From RHLJ01 sp048058975 (GTDB lineage: Bacteria; Bacteroidota; Rhodothermia; Balneolales; Balneolaceae), in assembly GCA_048058975.1 (NCBI GenBank), contig JBLLNP010000001.1:248001-312000 (forward strand): a stretch of 64,000 bases of DNA, written 5' to 3'. How positions within the stretch are numbered: the stretch's first letter is position 1; each line of letters begins with the position of its first letter. The translations under genes and the position numbers were made by a program. Of this stretch, positions 34,202-43,451 are shown piece by piece. Under the pieces are notes generated by a model, which worked only from the letters and a program-made list of their open reading frames with translations, was not told the origin of the DNA and did not search any database.

Positions 34202-36742
34202 CTAATCCGTTTTAAGAGCGTTCATTCTGACTAACATATCTGCCGACTGAAGTATCTTGAGCCGTAATTGATAATTATAATCAGGTCGGTCGGCTAAAAA
34301 TTCTCGTACCGTTTTTACGGCCGAGTCAGAATTGTAATTCTCCAGGGTTGCACCCATCCAGCGTCCGGGGAAAAAGATATCTCCCGTAACCTGTATCTCT
34401 TCCAGTAGTTCTAAACTAGGCAGAATATATTTTTCTGAAACTTCTGTTCTTAAGGGATGGTGAAGGTAACCTAATGCTCCTAATACCCATGATTCGGTTT
34501 GGCGGTTTTCTTCGTCCTTCAGAGATTCAAAGAAAAGATCACGGACTTCCTGATTGGGTGAAAGAGCAGGTTTTATAAACTCAAATCTGCGTTTTCTGTC
34601 CGGGTTGTTAATTCGCTCCAGTTGACTATCCGTTACACTTTCGGCAATGGATGGATCTTTTATAGCCAGTGTGCCAGCCAAGCCGATAAAATCATTTTCA
34701 GAAAGAGGAAGGTCATCCACTTTAAAGCTCTGTTCCCAAATTCGGTATAACCTATCCAGTCCTGAATCTGTTAGAACTACACTTTCCCAGGAGTCGTAGA
34801 AAATCTTTTTTCGGCTGGCATCTTCCTGGGCAAGCATAGTTTGCCAAAGCATAGATTCGAGTTCGGGAGCAGCTTTAATCCGTTGTTCCTGATCGAAGAA
34901 ACCCCAGTACAAAGAGCGAAGGTGACCAAGCGCAAGATTAAGAATTAGCTGGTTTTCTTCTTCGGGGAGAATTTTGGACAACTCTTCGAAATACTGTATT
35001 GGATCGATATTTCCTTCAAGAAGATTCTCATACATGTTAACTAGGGCGCTTCCTTTGATTACATCATCAAGTTCTTGCCAAAACTGAATTGTTGCTAAAT
35101 CTTGAGGGAAAAGGCCGTATCCAAAGCCATTAGAATTTGGCACCAGTGTTTCAAAGGGATGATTTTCCATAAAGGAAACAGTTTGAATCCGGCTTATTTT
35201 AGCATTACTTCTAATTGTATAGGATCCAAGTTGTTCATTTTGTAATACTGAGAGTTCAAACTCTTGTGGCCATACTCTTTTTTGTTTTATTGGATCAATT
35301 TGAATCGCACGTAATTCCTGAATACCAGTTTCTATTTGGAATTGTGGACGGCCAGCCGTATTCACCCAAACCTCACTCCATGTTATTAGATCCTTTTCAG
35401 TTTTCTGATCCAGTATTTCGATTAAATCCGGCCAGGTAGCGTTATCGAAAGCGAAGGTGCTGAGGTATTCCTGCATCCCTTCCTGAAAGGTTTTTTCGCC
35501 CAAGAGTAACTCAAGCTGACGCATCATAATCGGGGCTTTATTGTAAATGATAGCCCCATACATAGTCCCCGCTTCATTCAGATTTGGGAGCTCTTGCCGG
35601 ATGGGATTTGCTCCTTCAGATCGGTCAACCGAATAGGCGCTTGGGTAATGTCTAACCAAAAAGTTTAAGTCATGGTTAATTTCAGGAAATCGGGGATTCA
35701 TGATTTTAGCAGCCATAAAATTCGCGAATACTTCTTTGGTCCAAACATCATTAAACCATTTCATGGTAACCAGGTCGCCGAACCACATGTGGGCTGTTTC
35801 GTGAGCGATCAGGCTGGCTCTGCTAAGTAGCTGAGATTCAGAAGGAGATTCATCCAAAAACAAACTGGATGCTCGATATTGGATAGCGCCAACATGTTCC
35901 ATACCTCCATACTGGAAAGAAGGGATCAGGGCAAAATCAAACTTCTGGAAAGGATAGTCGATTCCGGTGTAGTCTTCCAACCAATCGAGTGAAAAGGAAT
36001 GTAGTTCAAAAATTTCGTTCAGATTACGTTCTACTTTCTCCCGGTCGGTTTCGCGGTGAAGTAATTTCATTTCACGACCATCAATCTCCCTGGTAATGGA
36101 TTCAAATTTACCCGCTACAAAAGAAAACAAATAGGAGCTGATTAAATCGGAAGGAGCAAAATTCCAGATAGTGGAACTATCTTGTTCTGTTTTTTCGGCA
36201 AGCGGAGCATTAGCGACTGCGGTCCATTCCTTGGGTAGTTCAAGGGTAAGTTCATACTTCGCTTTCAAATCCGGCTGATCGAACAGAGGAAATGCAGTTC
36301 TTGCGCGATCGGGAACAAACAAAGTATATAAATACTCTGGATTTCGGTTAAGGGAGGTCTCTCCAGCGATGAATTCAATTTCAACCAGATTTTCGCCATC
36401 ATTCAAAAGTGATCCGGGAAGAATGAGATGCTCGTTTTCAAACAGAACTTCTGATAGATTCCCATTGATTATGATCTCTTTCAGCTTTTCTTGGTCTTCC
36501 CGGAAGTCCATGTACAGGAAGTCTGAGTTTCCGAAATAAGTAAAAGAAGCTGTCAGTTGTCCCTGAATTGGATGATTAATATCAGCTCGGATATTCAAAG
36601 CAAGGTTATAGGTGATATCAGAAAGAGTTTGTTTTCGATATTCAGCCAATTCGAGGGAAACACCTGGAACATTTTCAATGGTAACCTTACAGGAGGATAA
36701 GATGGTTACCAGTGAGGCCAGTAGAATGAAATGATTCTTCAT
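34202..36742 (-). CDS. M1-family aminopeptidase lipoprotein
   Basis: 846 aa from the internal ATG 36742, which starts the lipoprotein signal (LLASLVTILSSC). The zinc site is HETAHMWFGD with the distal Glu in WTKEVFANF; the substrate loop is GGMEHVGAI. A helical C-terminal domain fills residues 450 onward. It trims N-terminal residues from peptides at the envelope. A terminator-like hairpin follows the ankyrin gene upstream. Confidence 0.92.
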   Translation of the reverse strand: MKNHFILLASLVTILSSCKVTIENVPGVSLELAEYRKQTLSDITYNLALNIRADINHPIQGQLTASFTYFGNSDFLYMDFREDQEKLKEIIINGNLSEVLFENEHLILPGSLLNDGENLVEIEFIAGETSLNRNPEYLYTLFVPDRARTAFPLFDQPDLKAKYELTLELPKEWTAVANAPLAEKTEQDSSTIWNFAPSDLISSYLFSFVAGKFESITREIDGREMKLLHRETDREKVERNLNEIFELHSFSLDWLEDYTGIDYPFQKFDFALIPSFQYGGMEHVGAIQYRASSLFLDESPSESQLLSRASLIAHETAHMWFGDLVTMKWFNDVWTKEVFANFMAAKIMNPRFPEINHDLNFLVRHYPSAYSVDRSEGANPIRQELPNLNEAGTMYGAIIYNKAPIMMRQLELLLGEKTFQEGMQEYLSTFAFDNATWPDLIEILDQKTEKDLITWSEVWVNTAGRPQFQIETGIQELRAIQIDPIKQKRVWPQEFELSVLQNEQLGSYTIRSNAKISRIQTVSFMENHPFETLVPNSNGFGYGLFPQDLATIQFWQELDDVIKGSALVNMYENLLEGNIDPIQYFEELSKILPEEENQLILNLALGHLRSLYWGFFDQEQRIKAAPELESMLWQTMLAQEDASRKKIFYDSWESVVLTDSGLDRLYRIWEQSFKVDDLPLSENDFIGLAGTLAIKDPSIAESVTDSQLERINNPDRKRRFEFIKPALSPNQEVRDLFFESLKDEENRQTESWVLGALGYLHHPLRTEVSEKYILPSLELLEEIQVTGDIFFPGRWMGATLENYNSDSAVKTVREFLADRPDYNYQLRLKILQSADMLVRMNALKTD

Positions 36743-36778
36743 ACATAGAAATGGGTTAATCAACTTCTCAATATAAAA

Positions 36779-36807
36779 AAACCCTCCCGATGATCTCAGG
36801 AAGGTTT
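36779..36807 (-). terminator. Terminator downstream of the ankyrin gene
   Basis: AAACCCTCC (36779-36787) pairs with GGAAGGTTT (36799-36807) with one mismatch, and T-rich sequence follows on the minus strand. It separates the ankyrin gene from the aminopeptidase. Confidence 0.6.
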
Positions 36808-36861
36808 CTGATAAAAGTTATTTCTGGCTAACCGAGAAGCTCAGTAATCTCACTGAACCCT

Positions 36862-37287
36862 TTAAAACTCCGCATGTTCGTCAGCGGTTTTGCCATGAGC
36901 ATCTTTGATGGTTTTGTCTGCACCGTGCTCTAAAAGTAATACCGCAATGTCTTTTTGATTGAATATTGCTGCAAAAATCAAAGCAGTTGCTCCCTGTTGG
37001 TTTTGAGCATTAAGATCAGCCCCATGATCTATTAGAAGTCGGGCGATTTCTTTATTCCCTTTGAAAGAAACACCCATCAGCGCGGTATTCCCGGCAGCAT
37101 CTCTGGCATCTATATCGACACCTGCTTTTAATAAAAAGCCCGCGATCTCTTTTTGATCTACATAACAAGCCATGATGAGAGGCGGAAATCCTTTTTCATC
37201 TTTTTTTGAGAGAATAGAAGGATTTTCTTTTGCTTGCTTCTTTATTTCTTCAAGGTTGCCGGATCGTATCAGATCAAAAAAGTCCAT
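36862..37287 (-). CDS. Ankyrin-repeat protein next to katG
   Basis: A 141-aa protein with four ankyrin repeats (GFPPLIMACYVDQKEIAGFLL, AGNTALMGVSFKGNKEIARLLIDHGAD, GATALIFAAIFNQKDIAVLLLEHGAD). No signal peptide is seen, so it is cytosolic. It lies 79 bases after katG on the same strand. In Pseudomonas an ankyrin protein next to the catalase gene is needed for full catalase activity; a similar helper role here is inference. Confidence 0.88.
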   Translation of the reverse strand: MDFFDLIRSGNLEEIKKQAKENPSILSKKDEKGFPPLIMACYVDQKEIAGFLLKAGVDIDARDAAGNTALMGVSFKGNKEIARLLIDHGADLNAQNQQGATALIFAAIFNQKDIAVLLLEHGADKTIKDAHGKTADEHAEF

Positions 37288-37314
37288 AAGAAATTAGTTT
37301 GGGTTCCAAAAATG

Positions 37315-37344
37315 CGTACGGGCAATCTATAGACTGCCCGTACG
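37315..37344 (-). terminator. Terminator downstream of katG
   Basis: CGTACGGGCA (37315-37324) and TGCCCGTACG (37335-37344) form a perfect 10-bp stem; T5 follows on the minus strand. It lies between katG and the ankyrin gene, so the latter probably depends on read-through or its own promoter. Confidence 0.8.
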
Positions 37345-37365
37345 AAATACATGTATGGCTAAAGA

Positions 37366-39582
37366 TCAATTCAGATCAAAACGATCCAGATTCATCACTT
37401 TATTCCATGCTGCCACGAAATCGTTGATGAATTTTTCTTCTGAGTCGTCGTATGCATATAGCTCTGCCAAAGCGCGAAGCTCAGAATTAGAGCCGAAAAC
37501 GAGATCAGCCCGACTACCTTTCCACTTCACTGTCCCTGAGTTTCGATCTTTACCTTCAAAGAATTCTTCTCTTTCAGAAGTTGCTTCCCACTTGATGTTT
37601 ACATCAGTAAGATTTTTGAAGAAATCGTTTGATAGTGTGCCTGGATTTTCAGTGAACACACCTACATCGGAACCATCGAAGTTGGTACCAATTACTCTCA
37701 AACCTCCAAGAAGAACGGTCATTTCAGGAGCGGTGAGAGTAAGTAACTGAGCTCGATCAACCAGCATTTCTTCTGGAGTAGTTTCGTAATCCGGCGCATA
37801 ATAATTTCGGAATCCATCGGCTACCGGTTCCATCCATTCGAACGATTCAACATCTGTTTGTTCTTCGGAGGCATCAGTTCTGCCCGGAGTGAAAGGAACT
37901 GTTATAGAATGACCTGCATCTTTCGCAGCTTTTTCAACTCCAACACATCCACCCAGTACAATAAGATCAGCAATAGAAACTTTTTTATTTCCGGATTGCT
38001 CGTCATTAAACCATTGCTGTACAGCTTCAAGCGTATTGAGAACCTTATTTAATTGTGCCGGATTGTTCACTTCCCAGTCTTTTTGAGGAGCAAGTCTTAC
38101 ACGGCCACCAGTCGCGCCTCCTCGTTTATCCGATCCCCGGAATGTAGAAGCGGAAGCCCAGGCTGCCGAAACTAATTCAGAAGCAGAAAGCCCGGAATTG
38201 AGGATTTTATTTTTTAAGGTAGCAACGTCTTCGCTACTAATTATTTCATAATCAGCTTCGGGAATCGGGTCCTGCCAAAGTAGTTCTTCTTCAGGAACTT
38301 CAGGTCCTAGTAGCAGAGATTTTGGCCCCATATCACGATGAGTCAGTTTATACCATGCCCGGGCGAAAGCATCCGCAAATTGATCTGGGTTTTCGAGAAA
38401 ACGTCGTGAGATTTTTTCATAAGCAGGATCAACCCGAAGAGCCAAATCTGTAGTAAACATCATTGGGGCATGTTTTTTATCCGGATCGTACGCATCGATA
38501 ACGGTTCCTTCTCCTCCGCCATCTTTTGGCTGCCACTGATATGCTCCGGCAGGGCTCTTAGTAAGTTCCCATTCGTATCTAAAAAGATTTTCGAAATAGT
38601 TGTTATCCCACTGGATGGGATTTTCGGTCCACGCGCCTTCTTCTCCATCGGTAATCGTATCCGCTCCTTTTCCGGTTCCGAAGCTGCTTGTCCATCCAAA
38701 CCCCTGCTCAGCCATGCTTGCTCCTTCTGGTTCAACACCTTTATGGTCAGTAGAGCCTGCACCGTGAGCTTTTCCGAAAGTATGCCCGCCTGCAATCAGA
38801 GCAACTGTTTCTTCATCATTCATTGCCATTCGGGCGAACGAGTTACGAATGTATTTTGCGGATTTAGCAGGATCAGGTTCTCCATTTGGTCCCTGAGGAT
38901 TTACATAAATCAATCCCATGTGATCTGCTGCAAGAGCTCCCTGAAGTTCTCCATCTGCATTGTGGCGGTCATTAGAAACCCAAACTTTTTCAGGACCCCA
39001 GTTTACAGATTGGTCTGCTTCCCAATCGTCTCTTCGTCCACCTGCAAACCCAAAGGTTTTGAAACCCATAGATTCTAAAGCAACATTACCTGCCAGAATC
39101 AACAGGTCGGCCCAGGAAATTTTGTTACCATATTTTTGCTTCAGAGGCCAAAGCAAGCGGCGCGCTTTATCGAGGTTGGTATTATCCGGCCAGCTGTTAA
39201 GTGGAGCAAAACGCTGTTGACCTCCGGTCGTACCTCCGCGACCATCCATCACTCGGTACGTTCCCGCAGCGTGCCAGGCAAGGCGAATCATTAATGGACC
39301 GTAGTGACCATAATCAGCCGGCCACCAATCTTTAGAATCGGTCATTACAGCGGTTAAGTCTTCTTTAAGAGCAGCCAGATCCAGTTTTTTGAATTCTTCA
39401 GCGTAATTGTATCCTTCTCCCATTGGATCAGAAAGAGAAGAATGTTGCCTGAGGATATTCAGGTTCAGAGCATTCGGCCACCAATCCTCGTTCTTAGTAC
39501 CGGCACCTGCGGCATACTTATCATTCACATTCACGAACGGACACATACTTGCATCCGCGTTTCCATTAGCTAATTCTTTCAT
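37366..39582 (-). CDS. katG: Catalase-peroxidase
   Basis: Bifunctional haem enzyme that removes H2O2. The 738-aa length from ATG 39582 is typical; a longer TTG start at 39624 is less likely. Distal site IRLAWHAAGTYR with Trp and His, Tyr in LIYVNPQGP and Met in RMAMNDEET form the covalent Met-Tyr-Trp adduct; proximal haem His is in AGGHTFGKAHGAG. The C-terminal, non-haem half is complete. A small palindrome (39624-39638, ATGCAA-TAT-TTGCAT) upstream may be an operator. Confidence 0.97.
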   Translation of the reverse strand: MKELANGNADASMCPFVNVNDKYAAGAGTKNEDWWPNALNLNILRQHSSLSDPMGEGYNYAEEFKKLDLAALKEDLTAVMTDSKDWWPADYGHYGPLMIRLAWHAAGTYRVMDGRGGTTGGQQRFAPLNSWPDNTNLDKARRLLWPLKQKYGNKISWADLLILAGNVALESMGFKTFGFAGGRRDDWEADQSVNWGPEKVWVSNDRHNADGELQGALAADHMGLIYVNPQGPNGEPDPAKSAKYIRNSFARMAMNDEETVALIAGGHTFGKAHGAGSTDHKGVEPEGASMAEQGFGWTSSFGTGKGADTITDGEEGAWTENPIQWDNNYFENLFRYEWELTKSPAGAYQWQPKDGGGEGTVIDAYDPDKKHAPMMFTTDLALRVDPAYEKISRRFLENPDQFADAFARAWYKLTHRDMGPKSLLLGPEVPEEELLWQDPIPEADYEIISSEDVATLKNKILNSGLSASELVSAAWASASTFRGSDKRGGATGGRVRLAPQKDWEVNNPAQLNKVLNTLEAVQQWFNDEQSGNKKVSIADLIVLGGCVGVEKAAKDAGHSITVPFTPGRTDASEEQTDVESFEWMEPVADGFRNYYAPDYETTPEEMLVDRAQLLTLTAPEMTVLLGGLRVIGTNFDGSDVGVFTENPGTLSNDFFKNLTDVNIKWEATSEREEFFEGKDRNSGTVKWKGSRADLVFGSNSELRALAELYAYDDSEEKFINDFVAAWNKVMNLDRFDLN

Positions 39583-39727
39583 TTTAAACCGATTTATTTG
39601 ATTCTGATTTACTTTCTCTTCCAATGCAATATTTGCATAGACACTATTTTAGAACACAAAGAAAAAGATTAGATGAATCGTTCTCCAATCAATAAATCTT
39701 TAAGCGGTAATAGGCATTGTTGATTAG

Positions 39728-40234
39728 CTAGAAAGATTCATAAAGAATGATTTCGAACTGGAGATTGGCATTTGGCGGAATTCCGCTGTCTGGTCTTCCA
39801 TCTGCTCCATAGGCATATACTGAAGGAATAAACAATGTAATACGCCCAGCATCTTTAATTAATGGAATCCCTATTTGCCAGCCTGGTATTAGCGATCGCA
39901 AATCAAACACTCTTATTCTTTCGGTACCATCATCAAAAACAAAACCAGTGCTTATTAACTTGCCTTCATATGAAACTCTGACCTGACTACAGTTTCCTGG
40001 TTTATTGCCGCTCCCTTCTCTCTTAATCAGATACCTAATCCCGGATGGATGGGATTCAACTTGAACATTATTTTCTTCCTGGTATCCTTCTAGGTAAGCG
40101 TCAATTGCTTCGATATCCTTAGCAAGCTGAGTTTGGTTTACATTCAAATCGGGTTCAAAGTCGCAATCTTTTCCGCAGGAAACTAGCGATGAAATAATAA
40201 TCGCGGAAAGCAAAAGGGGCTTCTTCAAGGTCAT
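39728..40234 (-). CDS. FKBP-type peptidyl-prolyl isomerase lipoprotein
   Basis: 168 aa. Lipobox LVSC near residue 20, then an N-terminal linker and an FKBP domain: VRVSYEGKLISTGFVFDDG, FDLRSLIPGWQIGIPLIKDAGRITLFIPSVYAYG and IPPNANLQFEIIL. It should assist folding of exported proteins at the envelope. It stands upstream of no obvious partner; the pnt genes lie upstream on the same strand, with a tandem repeat between. Confidence 0.9.
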   Translation of the reverse strand: MTLKKPLLLSAIIISSLVSCGKDCDFEPDLNVNQTQLAKDIEAIDAYLEGYQEENNVQVESHPSGIRYLIKREGSGNKPGNCSQVRVSYEGKLISTGFVFDDGTERIRVFDLRSLIPGWQIGIPLIKDAGRITLFIPSVYAYGADGRPDSGIPPNANLQFEIILYESF

Positions 40235-40250
40235 AAAGTAAATTCTTTTT

Positions 40251-40278
40251 TTGGATGTTGGATGTTGGATGTTGGATG
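40251..40278. repeat. 7-base tandem repeat (TTGGATG x4)
   Basis: Four perfect copies of TTGGATG lie between pntB and the FKBP gene. The wording recurs, in other order, in the 42008-42068 spacer of the pnt genes. Confidence 0.8.
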
Positions 40279-40281
40279 CTC

Positions 40282-41706
40282 TTATACCTCATTCAGCGCT
40301 TCATTTAATGCCTGAAGGCTTTTCTTTGCATCCCCAAAGAACATCTGGTTTCTTTGCTCATAGAATAATGGGTTATCAATACCTGCATATCCAACACTTA
40401 AACTGCGCTTAAACACCACAGTTCTCTTGGCTTCATCCACATCCAGAATAGGCATTCCATAAATCGGGCTTCCCGGGGAAGTTTTCGCCATCGGGTTTAC
40501 CACATCATTCGCACCGATAATCAGAACCACATCTGTACTTGCAAACTCGGGGTTGATTTGATCCATATCGTAAAGTAAGTCGTAAGGAACATCAGCTTCA
40601 GCAAGAAGAACGTTCATGTGACCCGGCATGCGTCCTGCAACCGGGTGAATTCCATATTTTACCTGTACTCCTCTGGCTTCTAGTTTAGAAGCAACTTCTT
40701 TTACAATATGTTGAGCCTGAGCAACTGCGAGTCCGTACCCCGGAACGATAACTACTTTAGAGGCATAGGCAATTTGGATAGCGAGGTCTTGAGCCGAAGT
40801 TTCGTTAACAGACTTGTCTCCGTCAGCTCCACCGCCACCGGATGTTCCACCATCTCCGCCAAATGAACCGAATATTACGTTGGCAAGTGAACGGTTCATC
40901 GCTTTACACATTATGTTAGTAAGGATAAGACCTGCTGCACCAACCAAAGCTCCTGAAACAATCAATAAATTATTGCCAAGAACAAACCCTGCCATAGAAG
41001 CGGCAATACCCGAATAAGAATTCAGGAGCGAGATAACCACGGGCATATCTGCTCCACCAATCGGAATAACTGATGTGATTCCAATAAGTAACGAAACCCC
41101 CATAATCACCCAGAAAATGGTCATGTTTGAAGGGTCGTAGGTGAAAAATCCAATCAACACCAGTACGCCAATCATAGAACCAATGTTGATGAAATTAAGT
41201 CCCGGAAAAGTAATCGCATTTCCCGAGATAAAGCCCTTCAGTTTACCAAAGGCAACAAAACTTCCCGTAAAGGTAATTGCACCGATGAAAATACTAAGTC
41301 CGGTTGTAACCAGTACCGTTGAGTCAAAAATGGAAACATCAGTGGTTCGGGCAAATTCGCCCCATGCAACTAAAGCTGAGGCAGCGCCACCAAACCCATT
41401 GAAAACCGCTACAAGTTCCGGCATGGCGGTCATCTCTACTTTTTTGGCCAAAACGGCTCCAATCAGCCCACCAATTACAACACCCGCTATAATTAGCTCA
41501 AAAGAAACAATTTGTCGATCGAAGAGAGTCACGACCACACCAATCAACATACCAATTGCGGCGAGTTGATTTCCTTTTCGTGCAGTAGCAGGCGAATTGA
41601 GGAGTTTCAATCCCCGGATGAAAAATGCGGTAGCAACCAGATAAATCAGTTGGATGGTGTCCGGTAAATAAGCGGCGATGGATTCGGGAAGAAGATCACT
41701 AATCAT
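40282..41706 (-). CDS. pntB: NAD(P) transhydrogenase subunit beta
   Basis: 474 aa: about nine membrane helices (1-280), then the NADP-binding dIII domain with VVIVPGYGLAVAQAQH, HPVAGRMPGHMNVLLAEA and VLIIGANDVVNP. Couples proton movement to hydride transfer from NADH to NADP+. It overlaps the stop of pntAB by four bases, so the three-subunit enzyme is made from one transcript. Confidence 0.97.
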   Translation of the reverse strand: MISDLLPESIAAYLPDTIQLIYLVATAFFIRGLKLLNSPATARKGNQLAAIGMLIGVVVTLFDRQIVSFELIIAGVVIGGLIGAVLAKKVEMTAMPELVAVFNGFGGAASALVAWGEFARTTDVSIFDSTVLVTTGLSIFIGAITFTGSFVAFGKLKGFISGNAITFPGLNFINIGSMIGVLVLIGFFTYDPSNMTIFWVIMGVSLLIGITSVIPIGGADMPVVISLLNSYSGIAASMAGFVLGNNLLIVSGALVGAAGLILTNIMCKAMNRSLANVIFGSFGGDGGTSGGGGADGDKSVNETSAQDLAIQIAYASKVVIVPGYGLAVAQAQHIVKEVASKLEARGVQVKYGIHPVAGRMPGHMNVLLAEADVPYDLLYDMDQINPEFASTDVVLIIGANDVVNPMAKTSPGSPIYGMPILDVDEAKRTVVFKRSLSVGYAGIDNPLFYEQRNQMFFGDAKKSLQALNEALNEV

Positions 41707-42020
41707 TTGTCATCCTCCTTTTTTTTGAACATCTCCAGCATGCGGTCGGTTACCATAAACCCTCCAACCACATTTATGGTAGCAAGAATTATTGCGGCGA
41801 ATCCGATCCACTTTCCCATTTCTTCGCCTAAGGAACCCGCAACAATCAATGCTCCAACAATGGTAATTCCCGAAATGGCGTTGGCTCCACTCATCAACGG
41901 CGTATGTAGCGTTGGGGGAACTTTCGAAATCAGCTCGAACCCTATAAAACAGGCGAGCACAAAAATGAATAATGAAAATATTAAAGCAGACATAGTATTT
42001 GAATTATGAACATCCAACAA
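41703..42020 (-). CDS. pntAB: NAD(P) transhydrogenase subunit alpha 2 (membrane part)
   Basis: 105 aa with three membrane helices (LIFSLFIFVLACFIGFELI, GANAISGITIVGALIVAG, AAIILATINVVGGFMVTDRML), equal to the C-terminal part of E. coli PntA. It is encoded separately from the soluble alpha 1, as in many non-enteric bacteria. Confidence 0.95.
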   Translation of the reverse strand: MLDVHNSNTMSALIFSLFIFVLACFIGFELISKVPPTLHTPLMSGANAISGITIVGALIVAGSLGEEMGKWIGFAAIILATINVVGGFMVTDRMLEMFKKKEDDK

Positions 42021-42068
42021 GGAACTCTGAACATCGATGTTAGATGTTCCTTGTTCTAAGTTCGATGT
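42008..42068. repeat. Inverted repeat in the pntAA-pntAB spacer
   Basis: AACAAGGAAC (42016-42025) and GTTCCTTGTT (42046-42055) are perfect arms, embedded in repeated GAACATC-type wording. CTAAGTTC here is shared with the right arm of four-helix-bundle unit 2 (CTAAGTTA). Confidence 0.7.
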
Positions 42069-43190
42069 TTATTTTTTGAGCATTGGACTTATGATTTCCC
42101 CTTGATGCGTAATCGTGGTATTCAGTAAAATTTCGTCTTCAAAATCGAAATTCGTGGCGCCTTCTTTAATAAGCAAGTTCAACAGGTTCAGCATATTTTT
42201 TGCATATAAAAGGCTTGCATGATTTGATAATTGGCTGGGTAAATTCACAGGTCCAACAATATTCACTTCATGTTCAACTACCGTTTCTCCGGCTTTAGTT
42301 AGTTCGCAATTACCTCCGTTTTCGGCTGCAAGATCAACAATAACAGAACCGGGTTTCATGGAAGCAACCATCTCTTTGGTAACAAGAAGGGGCGCAGGTC
42401 TGCCCGGAATCAAAGCCGTAGTAATTACGATATCCGATTTTTTTACATGATCAGCAATTACCTGCTTCTGCCGTTCCTGGCTGTCTTTCGAAAGTTCTTT
42501 AGCATAACCTCCCTTAGTTTCTGTGTCTTCTTCTTCCAGAGGAACCTCCACAAATTTTGCACCCAGACTTTCTACCTGTTCTTTTACAACCGGACGGACA
42601 TCATAGGCTTCAACTACAGCTCCAAGTTTGCGGCAGGTAGCAATGGCCTGAAGTCCGGCTACTCCGGCACCCAGGATAAGTGCTTTGGATGGTGGAATGG
42701 TTCCGGCAGCAGTCATCATCATCGGGAAATATTTATCGAGAGTATTTGCAGCAATCAGAGATGCTTTATAGCCTGCAATAGAACTCATTGAAGAAAGGGC
42801 GTCCATGTTTTGAGCGCGGGAAATCCGGGGGATGGCGTCCATTCCTAATGCAGATATTCCGGCTGATTTCAGAGACTCAACAAGATCCGGATGTTGAAGC
42901 GCCCAGAGAAAGCAGACAAGAATGGCTTCTTTTTTCAGATTTTTCAGATCATTTTCAGAGGGTGTTTGTACGGCAAGAAGTGCATCTGCTTTACTGAACA
43001 ACTCCTTTCTGTCCGTAATAATCTTTGCGCCAGCTTCCTGATAAGCGGTATCAAGAAAACTTGCACCTAAACCGGCTCCGGTTTCGATCCAAACCTCCAG
43101 TTCTTTTTTTACAAGCTGAGCAGCTACATCGGGAGTAAGTGCAACCCGATGTTCATGCTCTGCAGTTTCTTTAGGAACAGCAATAATCAA
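42069..43190 (-). CDS. pntAA: NAD(P) transhydrogenase subunit alpha 1 (NAD-binding)
   Basis: 373 aa soluble dI domain of the alanine-dehydrogenase/PntA family: MIIAVPKETAEHEHRVALTPD, the RQD-like loop, and the Rossmann motif LILGAGVAGLQAIATCRKLGA near residue 168. It precedes pntAB with a 48-base gap filled by the inverted repeat, and leads the pnt operon. Confidence 0.96.
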   Translation of the reverse strand: MIIAVPKETAEHEHRVALTPDVAAQLVKKELEVWIETGAGLGASFLDTAYQEAGAKIITDRKELFSKADALLAVQTPSENDLKNLKKEAILVCFLWALQHPDLVESLKSAGISALGMDAIPRISRAQNMDALSSMSSIAGYKASLIAANTLDKYFPMMMTAAGTIPPSKALILGAGVAGLQAIATCRKLGAVVEAYDVRPVVKEQVESLGAKFVEVPLEEEDTETKGGYAKELSKDSQERQKQVIADHVKKSDIVITTALIPGRPAPLLVTKEMVASMKPGSVIVDLAAENGGNCELTKAGETVVEHEVNIVGPVNLPSQLSNHASLLYAKNMLNLLNLLIKEGATNFDFEDEILLNTTITHQGEIISPMLKK

Positions 43191-43283
43191 TGGTAACCTC
43201 CAACATTAGTTTGCCCCAACTTAATGAAATCGAAGGATTCGACAAATTAAGTGGGAGCGCTTTTTTACTAGGAAAACAGATTT

Positions 43284-43339
43284 AAAAAAAACTGCTGTAC
43301 ATCAAGGTATGAACTAACTGATTTTACAGCAGTTTTTTT
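43284..43339. terminator. Terminator-like hairpin between divergent genes
   Basis: A7-ACTGCTGT (43284-43298) pairs with ACAGCAGT-T7 (43326-43339). The flanking genes (pntAA and the lipoprotein gene) point away from it, so it does not serve either. It may end a short transcript of its own within the 261-base gap. Confidence 0.6.
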
Positions 43340-43451
43340 ATCTGAGATTTTCCGTTTTAAGACAGTCTAACTCTTTATTGTTAAGAATTTGTGCATTTTT
43401 GAAAAATATAAAGTATAATGGATTAGAATTTTTTAAGGTTGCTGACATTCT

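Noticed and set aside
40251..40278. TTGGATG tandem repeat as a CRISPR-like array
   Set aside because: Seven-base units with no spacers; no cas gene occurs in the window. It is only a short tandem repeat.
40814..42009. Plus-strand open frames opposite the pnt genes (three of 67-142 codons)
   Set aside because: They are shadows of the highly conserved pntB and pntAB frames on the other strand.
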